Shown here: piece by piece, positions 13,801 through 25,439 of the stretch | Layout: every line of letters begins with the position of its first letter | Position numbering within the stretch: position 1 is the first letter of the stretch | The notes under the pieces: model-generated | Seen by the model: only the letters and a program-made list of their open reading frames with translations | Database searches by the model: none | Told to the model about the DNA's origin: nothing | Assembly (NCBI GenBank): GCA_017590115.1 | Contig: JAGGNK010003335.1 | Coordinates: 4,712,001-4,776,000 of the forward strand | Source of the DNA: Montifringilla adamsi | Taxonomy: Eukaryota > Chordata > Aves > Passeriformes > Passeridae | Direction of reading: 5' to 3' | DNA: 64,000 bases | Program-made: the position numbers and the translations under genes

Positions 13801-14296
13801 TTTATTCACATTTCCAAGAGCCTTTCTGACAGAGCGAGATGTGACTGGAGAAGTACTGATTGCTTTTTTAGGAAGTGGAGTGTTAACTTGTGTTCTTTCA
13901 GCTAAGACTTTTGCTGGAATGGGGGGGAAATAAAAAACAAACTTCAGCAACCCTAAAGCTTGCCTAAGTAAGTGCATATTCTGGAAAACTAGCTGACATG
14001 GAAATCACTGTTCACCATCTATAACTCATAAGCCATACTTATGACAAAAGCACAGAGTTATCTTCTATTTTATACCACCTGATGAGCTCAGAAGAATTAG
14101 TTGGGCAAGTGGATTTATGAATATAAAACTGTTACCATTAAAAGCAGTGACTAACAAAATGTGATTTATGCCCTTCACTTGATCCCTTACTGGCTCAGGG
14201 CAGCAAATACGCACAAGATCCTGAAGGGAGCTTCAGCTGACTCTTGGGAGCAGGAAGTTCACTATTCTCCTGATCAACAAAGATCAGAGTTGCCAT
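10894..14296 (-). CDS. PTTG1: Securin (PTTG1), separase inhibitor, 5 coding exons, 190 aa
   Basis: Securin binds and inhibits separase until anaphase and is destroyed by APC/C. I spliced the coding exons by eye on the minus strand: 14296-14215, 13913-13735, 12916-12835, 12061-11912 and 10973-10894 (TAA 10896-10894). All introns are GT-AG, phases agree, and 573 nt give 190 aa (human about 202). The protein starts MATLIFVDQEN. The position of the human KEN box reads QEN (9-11). A destruction box RKALGNVN lies at 57-64. The separase pseudosubstrate core EIE is at 104-106 and is followed by DFESFDLPEE (115-124), the most conserved securin segment. A CDK-type SPVK site is at 153-156. The human PxxP motif near this site is not seen. 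The start is the first ATG after the acceptor at 14317. Exon 3 has two possible acceptors 3 nt apart. Two LTR remnants sit in its introns. The gene is head to head with SLU7. Identification is secure; exon edges are read by eye. Confidence 0.95.
11155..11712 (+). mobile_element. Solo LTR of an avian endogenous retrovirus, degraded (in PTTG1 intron)
   Basis: I recognise the pattern of a widespread bird LTR. It contains a GTTTTGGATTTGTGCTGGAA stretch, then a block with ACAGCCAGGACAGCTGATCC, then TGAATTCCTTGTCTTGCTTT, and near the end TCTTCTGATTTCTTTCCCATC. It lies in the last PTTG1 intron, opposite in orientation to the gene. No internal retroviral coding sequence is attached. The edges are approximate and no target-site duplication was established. 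Confidence 0.7.
13275..13670 (+). mobile_element. Second copy of the same LTR family, 5'-truncated and degraded (in PTTG1 intron)
   Basis: It shares with the 11155-11712 copy the blocks around GCCAGGACAG(G/C)TGATCCCA and the tail with CACCCCCTATCCCATC followed by TGTGTGGTGCTTA. It has the same orientation and sits in the intron between securin coding exons 2 and 3. The 5' third of the LTR is missing. Divergence between the copies suggests separate old insertions rather than the two ends of one provirus. Confidence 0.65.
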
Positions 14297-14556
14297 CTTC
14301 AGATTGATGAGGCTACCCTGTAGAGTCCATAGAGAAAAAAGGGAAAACACTTTTTATCATTTGTCTCATCACAACACATCACACTTTTTAAGCAAGCCCC
14401 ATTAAAAATAACAGAGCTATCACATACTGGTCTCTAGACAAGGAAACAAACCCCTACTTCCCGCAATTATACAGCGGTTCAGCTAAAGACCTTAAGGTTT
14501 GAAGGTCCTATTGGTGCTCATTACTGCCATTTCACAGGTGAACAAGCAATTCCTCA

Positions 14557-14960
14557 TCAAAGAGGTCTGCAGGAAAACTCAGAACCACACTTAGGCTGGA
14601 AAAGATCTCTAAATAATCGAGTCCAACCTAAACACCACCATGGCACCGCGTGCCACATCCAGCCTTCCCTTAAACACCTCCAGGGACAGTGACTCCACCG
14701 CCTCCCGGCACAGCCCGTTCTAACGTCTAACCACCCTTTCTCCCAGGAATTCTTCCTAATGGCCAGCTTAAATCCCCCCAGCACAGCTTATGCGATTTCT
14801 TTTTGTCCTGCTGGTTGCCTGCGAGTAAACATCAATCTCCACCTGGCTGAACCTGCTTTCAGGTGACTGTAGTAAGCAATAAAGCCCCTCCTAAGCCTGC
14901 TCTTCTCCAGGCTGAGCTCGCTCCCCGCCCCTCCTCATCACAGCTGCGCTCCAAACCTTT
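14557..14960 (-). mobile_element. CR1 LINE 3' fragment
   Basis: The plus strand shows the reverse complement of the CR1 3' region. It carries GGCTGGAAAAGATCTCTAAA, GAGTCCAACC, AACACCTCCAGGGACAGTGA and GAATTCTTCCTAATG, followed further on by TTCTCCAGGCTGA. It is a typical 5'-truncated avian CR1 of about 400 bp, oriented like PTTG1 and lying in its first intron. Its truncated end reaches to about 100 bp from the predicted PTTG1 first-exon donor. Confidence 0.85.
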
Positions 14961-15059
14961 CCCCTTTCTCTGGCAGAAACTTCTTTTCTTTGTACAGCCT
15001 GAAGCACAAAGCAAGATTCGCAGTCCCAGACCAGCCCTACCCCCGAACCCTCAGCTCAC

Positions 15060-15145
15060 CCCAGAAAGCGACAGCACAGGAACAGCCGGAGCTACAGAGC
15101 CCAAACCACTCCAACAGGGCAGAGCTCCCTCAGCTCCAACGGCGC
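15060..15145 (-). other. PTTG1: PTTG1 non-coding first exon (predicted)
   Basis: The first coding exon has an acceptor just upstream of its ATG (AG at 14319-14318), so the 5' leader must come from another exon. A good minus-strand donor, GGG|GTGAGC, ends at 15060 within the CpG-rich promoter, just downstream of the CCAAT and CHR-like elements. The transcription start is not visible directly; about 15145 is inferred from promoter element spacing. The resulting intron of roughly 740 bp contains most of a CR1 copy. Confidence 0.5.
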
Positions 15146-15149
15146 CGTC

Positions 15150-15212
15150 CTTTAAACCGGCCGCGAGCCGCTCATTGGCCGCTTCGACCCACGCGCGGCA
15201 GCCGATTGGCTG
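15150..15212 (-). promoter_or_regulatory. PTTG1: PTTG1 core promoter: two CCAAT boxes plus CDE/CHR-like element
   Basis: On the minus strand, two CCAAT boxes (ATTGG on plus at 15205-15209 and 15174-15178) are spaced 31 bp apart. Downstream is CGCGG, then 4 nt, then TTTAAA (15165-15151). This matches the order and spacing of G2/M cell-cycle promoters, where NF-Y binds the CCAAT pair and DREAM or MMB complexes bind the CDE/CHR. The usual CHR core is TTTGAA; TTTAAA is a variant, so the CHR call is less certain than the CCAAT pair. Securin is a G2/M gene, so the arrangement fits. Confidence 0.7.
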
Positions 15213-15289
15213 AGCGCGCCGCTCGCGCACGGCCGCACGCGAGCTCTGGGGCGGGGCGGGGAGGACACGGGGAGGCGGCTCCGCCCCGG

Positions 15290-15338
15290 AAGTGAGCGCG
15301 GCCGCGGGGCATTGTGGGGCGGCGGCGCGGCCTGGCAG
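15290..15338 (+). other. SLU7: SLU7 non-coding first exon (predicted)
   Basis: The leader of SLU7 is inferred to end at a consensus donor, GGCAG|GTAAAC, at 15338/15339. This lies just downstream of the ETS site at 15286. The next exon opens at 15725 after a T-rich tract and CTAAG, and its ATG follows 13 nt later. The 5' boundary is a guess from the promoter elements; the donor is clear. Confidence 0.6.
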
Positions 15339-15737
15339 GTAAACAGGGCTGGGGGAGCGGACCGGGACTCGGGATCCGGGGCTCGGGACAGGGATTCGAG
15401 ATTCGAGATTCGGCAGGGTGGTTTCTGTAGGCTCCGAGCAAGTGCTGGTGTCCCCCGCCCGGCCCTGCGCCCGGGCCTGGTGCTGCTTCTCCGCCGTGGT
15501 TCTCTCGCGTCTCTTCCGGGGTGGGCGCAGGCCCAGGTCCTCGGTTAACAGTAAGGCAGTTCAGTGGGGCTCGTTTGTCAGGACGGAGGGATGTCAGGAA
15601 TGCATAATACGGAGTTAGCTCATTTCACTGGGTGACACAAAATCACGTTGAAGAGCTGTGATGTCAGAGGGCATTGATCTGTAAGGCTTTTGTTTTGTTT
15701 TCTAATTTTTTTTTTTCTGCTAAGGAAAAAAGCCAAA

Positions 15738-18700
15738 ATGGCCTCAGGTGCGGTAGCGAACGCCCCTCCTGCAGGAGGGGCAACTGATGTGAGCCTGGAG
15801 GAACCAAAGAAGATGACGAGGGAAGATTGGAGGAAAAAGAAGGAATTAGAAGAGCAGAGAAAACTGGGGAATGCACCTGCTGAAGTGGATGAAGAAGGAA
15901 AGTATGTTTTACTAAAGCTGTGGATATTCTAAAGCTGCTGAGGAAAAACGTCTTTTTGTATTGTGGTTACAGGGCAATTGTGAGGGTAACACGTGATTTG
16001 AGTGTGAGGTACTGTAAAAGTAAATAATTGAACTTGGTATTTTAATATTTCAGTATCTCAATATTGAGATACTTTCTAGAAAAATGGAGGATCAATGTTT
16101 ATTTTCCGTCAGCTACTGATAGTTCTGCTAAAAAGTCCCATCCATGAAGCTGATAACACATGGTATTTTAAAAGTGAGCAAAACATAGCACAGGGGTCTT
16201 TCACAGTGTACCTCATCTGCTGCCTCTCCCTTGCTTTCACAGGGCTTCTTGCTTCTGAGAAATGTTGCTATTTTTTTTTGCTCAGTAAAATTACACAGAA
16301 TAAGCCATTTGATTTGGAGATAGGAGTTTAGGTGAATTAGGTGGCAACAAAGTCACAAAGTCTGTTTGTCAAGCTGAGTATTTATTTTGTAGTGCTTTGT
16401 ACCAACTTCATTATTTATTGTCTCCTCAACTTTAGCGTGAGGGTTGGTTGTTAGACTGAGTTGTTTTGGGTTTTTTCCCTGCCACGTGTTCATTGCACAA
16501 CATCTTTTACAGAGATATCAACCCTCATATTCCTCAGTACATCTCCTCGGTGCCGTGGTACATAGATCCTTCTAAGAGACCCACACTGCAGCATCAGAGA
16601 CCTCAGCCAGAGAAGCAGAAGCAGTACAACTCCTCTGGAGATTGGTACAAGCGAGGCGTTCAGGAGGTACGCAGAGCGCCTTTCTCAGGACGTAGATTTG
16701 GGCTGGTGACGCGAGGAGGACATTTCTGGCTGTGTGCTTTTGAGGGGGGCAGCAGTTTTCATGCAGCAGGCAGAGCAGCTGTGTGGGCTTTGGGGAGGGC
16801 ACGCCCTGAGCGTGTTGCGGACACGGCGCTGTTGGGGAGGCGCGTGAGCCGTGCCGCTGACGCTGTGTTTGCCCGCAGCACGCCGTGGCCACGCGGTACC
16901 GCAAAGGAGCCTGCGAGAACTGCGGCGCGCTCACCCACAAGAAGAAGGACTGCATGGAGGTAAGCCGCCTCTGGCCCTGTCTCAATGGCTTGGGCTGCCA
17001 CGGGAGCTTAATCTCTGAAAAACAGCTGGCTGTAGATGAAATACTGGGCTTGGAAAAGCTGTTTTGGAAAATGTTACAAGTAGTGAGAGACGGCCTAGAA
17101 ATTTCTGAAGAAATTATTAATGAAGGGGGAAAGTGATGGAATTCAGTGTGTCATCCATCAATTCTGTTTGTAACAAGATCTGAAATAATAGCTGAAAATG
17201 TTATTGTTAGATAATTTCATTAACTCAGGTGCTGTTGTGTCTGTCTTCCTGCTTCATCTCAGGTAGAAGCCACCCCCAGAAGCTGTTTTAATTGCTTCCT
17301 TAATTGTAGAAAATATAAACAGCAATTTATTGAGTTTGAAGTCAGTTGTGCTACATAAAAGTGCAGAACTACTTGCATTTATTTACAATCCACAGTCTTA
17401 CAGTGCTGAATTTAACTTCCTTTAGAGGAGCTTGATTAATAGTATTTTAAAAGGATATATGAGTGAGTAACCTAATGGACTGATCTTTTTTTTTTTCTTT
17501 CAGAGACCCAGGAAAGTTGGAGCAAAATACACAGGCATGAATATTGCCCCAGATGAGCACGTGCAGCCTCAGCTGATGTTTGATTACGACGGGAAGCGAG
17601 ACCGGTGGAATGGCTACAACCCAGAGGAGCACATGAAAATTGTGGAGGAGTACTCCAAGGTTGATTTGGTACGTAGGGGCTGTAATTTATTGGGGAGAGA
17701 GTTAGTGTTCGGTGTGGCTGGGCTGGGAGGAGGGACACTTGCAGTGTGCTCTGTTGATATTTGATCTGGTGCTAAGGAGAAATATTTAAATAAATGCATT
17801 TTTGTGCTGCACAGGCCAAACGGACACTGAAAGCCCAAAAGCTTCAGGAGGAGTTGGCATCAGGGAAGCTGGAGCAAGTGGTAAGTAAACTTAGCTAATC
17901 TGTTTTTGGTTAGGCTGAATGAATACAAAACAGATTATTTCTGCTTTTTGACTCTTTTACTCTCTATACAGGATCTACTATTGGGTTTTATGCCCTTCAG
18001 TAATTTAAAGATTTTCCTACCACCAGCATGTTCTGTGTCACACTCAAGAACTTGAAGCATATTCTTTCAAATGAGAATTTCCTTGTGTTCTCCTTACAGG
18101 CAGAAATTCTGTGTGATTGTTATTGTTGCTGGAATTATTGACATGGAATTTTGGGTCAGAAGAGCTTGTTTTCCATGTAGTAATTTTTTCTCATGTACTG
18201 AAATGCTTTTCACCTATTTAAAGATTGGGATGGTCTGCCTAGTGCTGAGGTGATGACTGTGCACTGATTTAGTAATGTTTAATATAAATTGGAATAGGAA
18301 CGTGTTTCCTTACGAAGAAGCAGATTGATTTAAGATAAAATCACTGTGCAATGACTTACAAAATGGGGGAAAAACCAGAGATTGCTACTGGTCAGAAGTA
18401 GGTTTTTGAAAGCCTCCTTGCAGAGGCTGTACTGTCCCCCCGTGGGTTGTCACTAGATGGCACAGTGAGCTCCGTCTGCCACCCAGCCCAGACTACAGTG
18501 CTTTGACCTCCCCAACAGCAGAGATTCTTCCTCTTTTCATGCCCATTCTATGAAGCAAACACTGTTGGCTTCTGTATGCTTACTGCTTATCAGTGGACTG
18601 TAGGAAGGAAAGTGTGCTTAAATTTAAGAACTGTCTCTGAGGGAGAGGACTGACACTGATTTGCATAGTCAGTGCTGCTCTGTGTTCCAGGGCTCACAGC

Positions 18701-21700
18701 TGTTCCCATCTTCACTGCTGCAAGTATTTTTCAGTTAAAGACTAAGCAGGTTAAAAAAATTAGATCTGGCTGTGTTTGTCAAACTTTAATTCTGCCTTCA
18801 GTTTCATGCTTAGTATTCCTGTAAATCCTGATTAAATTCTTGAATACATATCTCCTTAATTCATTTTTAAGCTTTCAGAGTTGCAACTTGGTTATATTTA
18901 CCAGATATGAAATGTTACAGTCTAAATGCTCAGTGTTCAAAGGTGTAACAAGCTCTAAATAACAGCAGCAGTTTTAGAATTTGCTGTTCTTGCAAAGAAT
19001 TGGAAATTTTGTTGGGGATACTGCAAAAAGTTCTCCAAAGGTTGTGTGTCACAGAGACAGCTAAGAGCATTCTGCTAGAATGTTGTGTAGCAGTGTTTCT
19101 GCATTTGGGGCCAGTGGTAAATTGTATTTTGTATCCAGCATGAAGCTCTGCTTTGATTGCCCTTTGTATCCCTGCCATCTTGCCTTTTCCCACTGTCTTG
19201 TCTTCTCTGCTGATGTGCTCTTTGTTTGCTGCAGAACTCCCCAAGACACCAGTGGGGAGAAGAGGAATCAAATTCACAGACAGTAAGATGATTACCCACT
19301 GCATCACACCATGGGCAAAGAAAGAACCTGTAGTTAGTGGAGCAGTAAAACAGGGGTGGCACAGGGTTTGAAGGTTGTGTCCATGCCACTGCCTACCTCT
19401 TTTTTTGGGCAGAGGTTGCAGGATTTCATAAAGAAGCTTTTTGTTTCAATTCCTGTGTGTTGTCAAACCTTAGAGATGCAAGCACATAGCTAGATTGGTA
19501 TGTTTTGACCAAAATAACTATTTTCTTAATACATCATAGTTAAGTTTGGGTAACTGTTTCCATAGAAGGAAGTGCAGATTCTTTAACAAGAGTGCTTCTG
19601 AAGTGTTGAATGCTAGATTAGCCTGAGAGCACACTTAAGCCCAGGTAAACCGTGCCACCTTGTAACTACAGGGATTGCAGAATTTTAAGGAAACCACTAA
19701 AATCAGATTCTTGTACATGTCTCCAGAGTGAAGGAACTATTTTAGTTAGAAATTTTCCATTTCTTCTCAGGAAAGAGATCATAACAGTGAAGATGAAGAT
19801 GAAGACAAATATGCAGATGACATTGATATGCCTGGGCAGAACTTTGACTCCAAAAGACGCATCACAGTCCGAAACCTACGTATTCGGGAAGACATTGCCA
19901 AAGTGAGTAAAGAGCTCTGTGCAGGTCTTCCTCTGTATTCCTGAGAGTTAATTTCAACAAATTTGCACATTCAGTTATTAATGACTTTGTTTATGGGTCT
20001 AGGGGTTTGAAAGTTAAGGTCTGTTCTCATTTCTGCTCCTGCCCTTGACTTCATCAAGGTCATCCTTTTGCACAGATAGAACTTAAAACATCCAAACCGC
20101 AGGATGCAAGAGTAACCTCAGTTCTTTCAAAATCATAATCATTAAATGTTTTTTATGTTGTTTTTTTTTCCCTAGTACTTGAGGAATCTAGATCCAAACT
20201 CAGCTTATTATGATCCCAAAACAAGAGCAATGAGGGAGAACCCTTATGCCAACACAGGCAAGAATCCGGATGAGTAAGTTAAAATGAGGTCATGCTTGTA
20301 TATCCAACAAAACTGTTAAAAATTATATTAATAATTTTATATTTTCTTTTACCTGTATGTCCTTTAGCTAATGAATCTCTAGTCAGTTACATGTACACAT
20401 ATTAGTAAACCTAGAAAAAAACTTTTATTTAGGAACACATTTTGGTTTAGTATATAAAAGTGGTATTTTTGTAATACTGACTGACCCTTAATCTTCAGGG
20501 ACATGTGGACCATGGTTTAGTGTAATTATCTGTACAAGGGCTAAGGCACTGCTGCATCTAGAGGTGATGCCTGTAAACAATAATTATATTTATGTAAAAT
20601 ATTTCAGTAACCAAATCTTAAACTTTATCCCTTGTTTCTTGGTTCTGGTGACTAGCGTGGTGAGTTTGTGGTACATAATAAAATATTTTAATTAGGAATA
20701 AGATCTCCTCCTCTATTAATGGATTCTGAATAGAAAAGGTGTGAAAGTTTTGCATTGTCTAGATAGCTTAATGAAAGCTGCCATGGGCTGGCCTTTGGCT
20801 GCACACTTGGCTGTCTCCCTTGAAGCCCAAGTCAGACAGTTGACCTGTGTTGTGCTGGGAACATACAGAGCAAACAGGCTGTGAGTAAAATGTGTTAAGA
20901 GAGCAGTAGTTGGATTAGCTTGCTGCCTAAAATAGAATGGCAGTACCTAAATGATAGTAAATATTGCTCTTTCCACCTCTCCTTGCCCCCAGCTAGAGTA
21001 AGGCCAGTCAATTCTTTTTTTTAGATGCAGATGCTTTTGCTTCTCTATCAAGTCATAATTTAACCTTTGTTGAATATAAATTTCTGGCACAACTTTGCAG
21101 ATTGTAAATTTTTCACAGTGGTTTTGGGAAGATGAAAGAGTGGGGAATTGGATTGCTAGCATTTTTTAATCCTCAGTGTGTGTTTCATGTGCTGATTGTG
21201 CATCTCTTCAAGGGCTGTGCACAAATGTCTCACTTTACTGAGAGGAGTAAAGGTATCCCTAGCTTTCTTAAACTCAGCCTGTAAAAAAAAATATATATAT
21301 TAAAAAATATATATATAAAAATATGCTGGGTCTGGATTGAAGAGTCAGAAACCCAGAAGTGAGAATCACTGTGCTGGAATATCACAGACAGTTATTGCAT
21401 ATTTATTGTGTAACTAGGTCCAAGTTTAACTTCTAGTGCTTGGCATCTGAGACAGAACTCCAGGGCTGTGCCATGTGTCCCTTGAGCACAGACATCACAG
21501 TTTTTGAGTGGCTGCCTAATGCTTTCATGGCTTTACAGGGAGCGTAGGTTTTTGTTCCATGTATCGAGTTGAATGCAACTTCTTCTCCTTCTGTAAATTC
21601 CTAGTGCACAAGAGAATTTTTACTTGCCTGTTGCACTTCTGTGTTTGTATTTGAGAGGAAGTCACGTTACAAATGCTAAGAATTGTGTTCTTTTCTGCAG

Positions 21701-24700
21701 AGTTGGTTATGCAGGTGACAACTTCGTTCGCTACACAGGCGATACCATTTCAATGGCACAGACCCAGCGTAAGTGGGCTTTGGGGTTGGGGTTTTTGAAG
21801 GAAATTGACTTAAAATACTTAACAATGCTGCTTTCTTGCGAAAGAGAAATAAATAAATCTTTACACATCAAGGCCTTCTTTCAAATTGCTTTAGAATTAA
21901 AGGATGTAATTTGAATGTGTGTCAGTTTTAAAGTATTGAGTGGAACCTCTTGTGTACGCAGTGTTTGCCTGGGAGGCTTACGACAAAGGCTCTGAAGTTC
22001 ATCTTCAAGCAGACCCTACAAAATTAGAACTCCTCTATAAATCTTTCAAAGTGAAAAAAGAAGATTTCAAGGCACAGCAGAAAGAAAGCATCCTAGAGAA
22101 GGTAATATGTGTTTGGGTTTATTTAATAGGAATTCTGTTTGAAGTCTGGGTCTTGGGGAGCAAGTAAGATTACTAATCCTATGTGAGAGGGCATCAGCTG
22201 TTCTCAGCAGCTTAGACTTAAAATATTTTTATATTTATACACACTATCTCATCAATTGATGAGTTTTATTTAGTATAGGAACCTTTGAAAGTCTGCTGGT
22301 ATTGATATTATTGGGAACTCTTCCCTAAACTGTCAGAATTTCTCCACTGAAGAAATCTGAATTTCTTTTCGACACAAATTTTTGGTACAGTCTTTTAGAT
22401 AAATACTTATTTTATATTTTGCAACTTGATTCTTGGACAACTGAAAAAGAACTAAATAATCCATTTGGATTCTAACCATGTCCACATTCAAGTTTGGAGG
22501 GGTACACGAAGTATTGTTCTGGTTCTACCCAAGCTGGTCTTTGGCTTGGTCTCTAAAGACTTTCTGCTTTGAGTGAGGAGTATTACTGTTGTCATTCTCC
22601 AAGCATAAAACAAAACAAAAACAAGCAAACAAAAAACCACACACGCCCCAAAACCCCGCAAAACTAAACACCAAAAGACACCACAGTGGCCATAGGGGAT
22701 GATGTATTTCTGTCTTAACTCTTCACTAAAGATTAAACTGTCCACTTTTGTGCCTTCTTGACAAGGTACCAAAGGTGCTGTTTTTGAAATGTTTGCTTAA
22801 CTATATAAAAGGTGTGTTTTTTCCAAAACTATTATGTGTCATTTCTATTTGCATTTTAGTATGGCGGACAAGAACATTTAGATGCCCCCCCAGCTGAACT
22901 GCTGTTAGCTCAAACAGAAGATTATGTGGAGTATTCTAGGCATGGAACAGTCATCAAAGGACAGGAGAAAGCTATTGCTTGTTCTAAGTATGAAGAGGAT
23001 GTGAAGATCAACAACCATACAGTAAGTCCTAGGTTGTGTTAAAATTTTTTAAAATTAAATGCCATCCCATTGGAGGTATATGAGGATGCAATACAGTTTA
23101 ATTAATACACCAAATACATTTCTCCTGTGTCAATGTGACGCTTTCTCTTAAGGAGAAACTTCAAATTGTCATAGTTGTGATTTAAATTTGAGGAATTGCC
23201 ATGGCAATCTTAAACTAAAGGGGAAGTTACTCCATTCACCTTCCACTTTGAATATAAGTTGACCACATCCTGTTGTGATTCTCTTTTTTGACAGTGTACC
23301 TGTAAGGTTCATGTAAAATAGCAAAAGTATTTCTCTTAGCTTCCTTTTGGACTGTTTGAGTAATTAATTTACTTACCAGGACATCAGCTTAGGAGTAAAT
23401 TTTAGCCTGCCTCTTACAGGAGTAACTGTGTGGTGTGCTCTCTTGCAGTGCATTTGGGGTTCATACTGGAAAGAAGGAAAGTGGGGTTACAAGTGCTGTC
23501 ACTCCTTTGTCAAGTACTCCTACTGTACAGGAGAAGCTGGGAAGGAAATTGCTGTAAGTATTCTCTTGTTTATGCATGTGGAAAGAGCTAAAAAGCATTA
23601 ATATTCTTACTTGAGGTTTAGACTGTTTTGCTTTTTGAGGGTGGCTGTTTTTTTCAGTGATTTGTGGGAATTTTTTTTGTCCTGCCCCTTTCAGATATTG
23701 TCAGTAACAAGGTATCCTTGTTCTTGTCTGTTGTATAGAATACAGAGGCAAGTTTAATGGAGGAGCAGCCTGAGGAGGAAGAACACATGACAAAACCCAA
23801 AACACTGATGGAGGTAGGATGTTTACCTTTCTCAGGAAGACAGATATTTCTTCTCAACATTTTATCTACAAAATTCTGTAGAGCCCTAATCAGCCTGAAA
23901 ATTACTAGACTGCATTATTAGAGCATTAACATCTCCATTGAAAACCAGGCTCTCAAATAGCATTAATGGAAATTTGGATTTAGTGCTTTGGGCATTATGA
24001 ATGTTGGCAAGTTGAATCTTAACAGTAACTTGTTTCCCACCCTACAGATCCACCAAGAGAAACAGAAAGAGAAGAAAAAGAAGAAGCACAAGAAGAGCTC
24101 AAATTCTGACAGTGAGGGTGAAGAGAAAAAGAAGCAAGAAAAACTGAAAAAGGTGCACTATAATCTTCAGTGGCTTTGTGGCAAAAGGAACATGACATAT
24201 TTTACAGCATCAGTTTTATGAAGCCTATCATGTAGTTCTTGGTGATACACCATGGAGTCGTTTGATGCTAATTTTGAGCTAAATTAAATTTTAAGTGCTA
24301 TTAGATGTTCAAAAGTCCATCCCCTATTCCTCAGGCAAAGCTTCAATAAGTATTTCGTTTTGAAGACTTAATTTAGATGACTTAGAACATTTCATGTCTA
24401 GGCACCTATTACACCTGTACGTCTATAAAAAACATGGAAGAATACAATGATTTGTGTATTGAAGAAAGATGGAGAGTTCAAAGGCAGTGTTAAATCTTAA
24501 CATAGCACTTTGTATCCCAGGCTTGGCCCAGTCTCACAGCTGATGTAATGAATCCATGCCCCAAGCCATGCGCTGCTGAGCAGCAGTGTGCTCCCCTGGC
24601 CACAGCAGCCTGCCTCAGGCTACTCTGAGAGGAAACGAAACCTGTTAAAACTGTGCTTAATTAAAGCAGGGTACAAATGCAACTTCTTTTCCAGCAGCAA

Positions 24701-25276
24701 CAGTAATAGTTTGAGGAATGAGATAGCGCATGACATTTAAAAATTGAAACCCCAAACATACAACAAAAAGTAATGAACAATTCATTTGCACTTGCTAGAT
24801 CACAGTTATATTTTAGGTTAAGTCCTGTGAGTTTCTTACTTGATTTTGACATTTGGAAAGAGATTGTAGTGTCTTGTTTACTGAATAGCATTTTACCATC
24901 ATCTTATGTTAAATACTAAAAAATGTGCATTAAGTGAAATGTGCTGTGCGTGAGCCAGACAGATGTGCATTGCTTATCCCACCCTTGTGCTTGCTCCTTG
25001 TCCATCATACAAGAATCTAAGACAAACCTTCATTGTTGGGTTTGTGTGGTTTAACTTTCACTGCAGAATTTTTTATTCCTTTTGCTCTCATTTCAGGCTC
25101 TCAATGCTGAAGAAGCTCGACTTCTCCACATCAAAGAAATCATGCAGTTAGATGAGAGGAAGAGACCATACAACAGCCAGTATGAAACCAGGGAGCCAAC
25201 AGAAGAGGAGATGGAGGCCTACAGAATGAAGAGACAGAGACCTGATGACCCCATGGCCTCTTTCCTTGGGCAGTAG
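15738..25276 (+). CDS. SLU7: Pre-mRNA-splicing factor SLU7, 14 coding exons, 564 aa
   Basis: SLU7 acts in the second catalytic step of splicing, where it helps select and hold the 3' splice site, with PRP18 as partner. Coding exons: 15738-15901, 16513-16666, 16879-16959, 17504-17668, 17815-17880, 19771-19902, 20176-20273, 21701-21768, 21962-22101, 22860-23021, 23449-23553, 23739-23813, 24048-24152 and 25097-25276 (TAG 25274). All are GT-AG and in phase. The total of 1695 nt gives 564 aa, close to the usual vertebrate length (about 586 in human). A CCHC zinc knuckle occupies exon 16879-16959 (Cys118, Cys121, His126, Cys131); the basic residues in and after it form the nuclear localisation region. 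An acidic stretch follows residue 211. A Cys-rich patch (CIWGSYW...CC...YC) lies at 411-445, and a Lys-rich run KKKKKHKK near 480. ATG 15738 lies in the context AAA-ATG-GCC. No frame break is seen. Identification is secure. Confidence 0.97.
17881..19770 (+). other. SLU7: SLU7 intron after coding exon 5, with a CTCF-like motif
   Basis: This 1.9-kb intron is AT-rich and shows no coding content or recognised repeat. TCACTAGATGGCAC at 18450-18463 fits the CTCF core (CCASYAGRKGGCRS) with one mismatch. Confidence 0.5.
20274..21700 (+). other. SLU7: SLU7 intron after coding exon 7
   Basis: A 1.4-kb AT-rich intron. The only structure noted is an A/TA microsatellite at about 21280-21322. No gene or mobile element recognised. 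Confidence 0.6.
24153..25096 (+). other. SLU7: Last SLU7 intron, no feature seen
   Basis: A 0.94-kb intron with a clean pyrimidine-rich acceptor (CTCTCATTTCAG). Nothing else recognised. Confidence 0.6.
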
Positions 25277-25439
25277 TCACAGGAGGCACCATTCCAGTAC
25301 ACAAGGCTTTTTCCAGTTGTTTACAACTCTCTATAGACACTTTATTCCCTTGCACACGCCTAAAATGGCAGAAACCTTTCTGTGCTCTGAAGAAATTTGT
25401 GAAAGCTTCTTTCAGCAGACATGAGCAGTCTAGAACTTA

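Larger units (their letters stand above)
14930..15560. promoter_or_regulatory. CpG-rich bidirectional promoter between PTTG1 and SLU7
   Basis: This is the most CpG-dense stretch of the window, with NotI-like GCGGCCGC and many CGs. It separates two divergent genes whose predicted start sites are only about 150 bp apart. It contains GC boxes (GGGGCGGGGCGGGG near 15249-15262), an ETS/GABP-type CCGGAAGTG at 15286-15294 on the SLU7 side, and the CCAAT/CHR module on the PTTG1 side. The head-to-head pairing of PTTG1 and SLU7 also exists in human. One edge touches the CR1 copy at 14557-14960. Confidence 0.85.

Noticed and set aside
16466..16963. 165-aa continuous frame over SLU7 exons
   Set aside because: It reads through a SLU7 intron: the donor at 16667 and acceptor at 16878 are strong and joining them restores the known SLU7 sequence.
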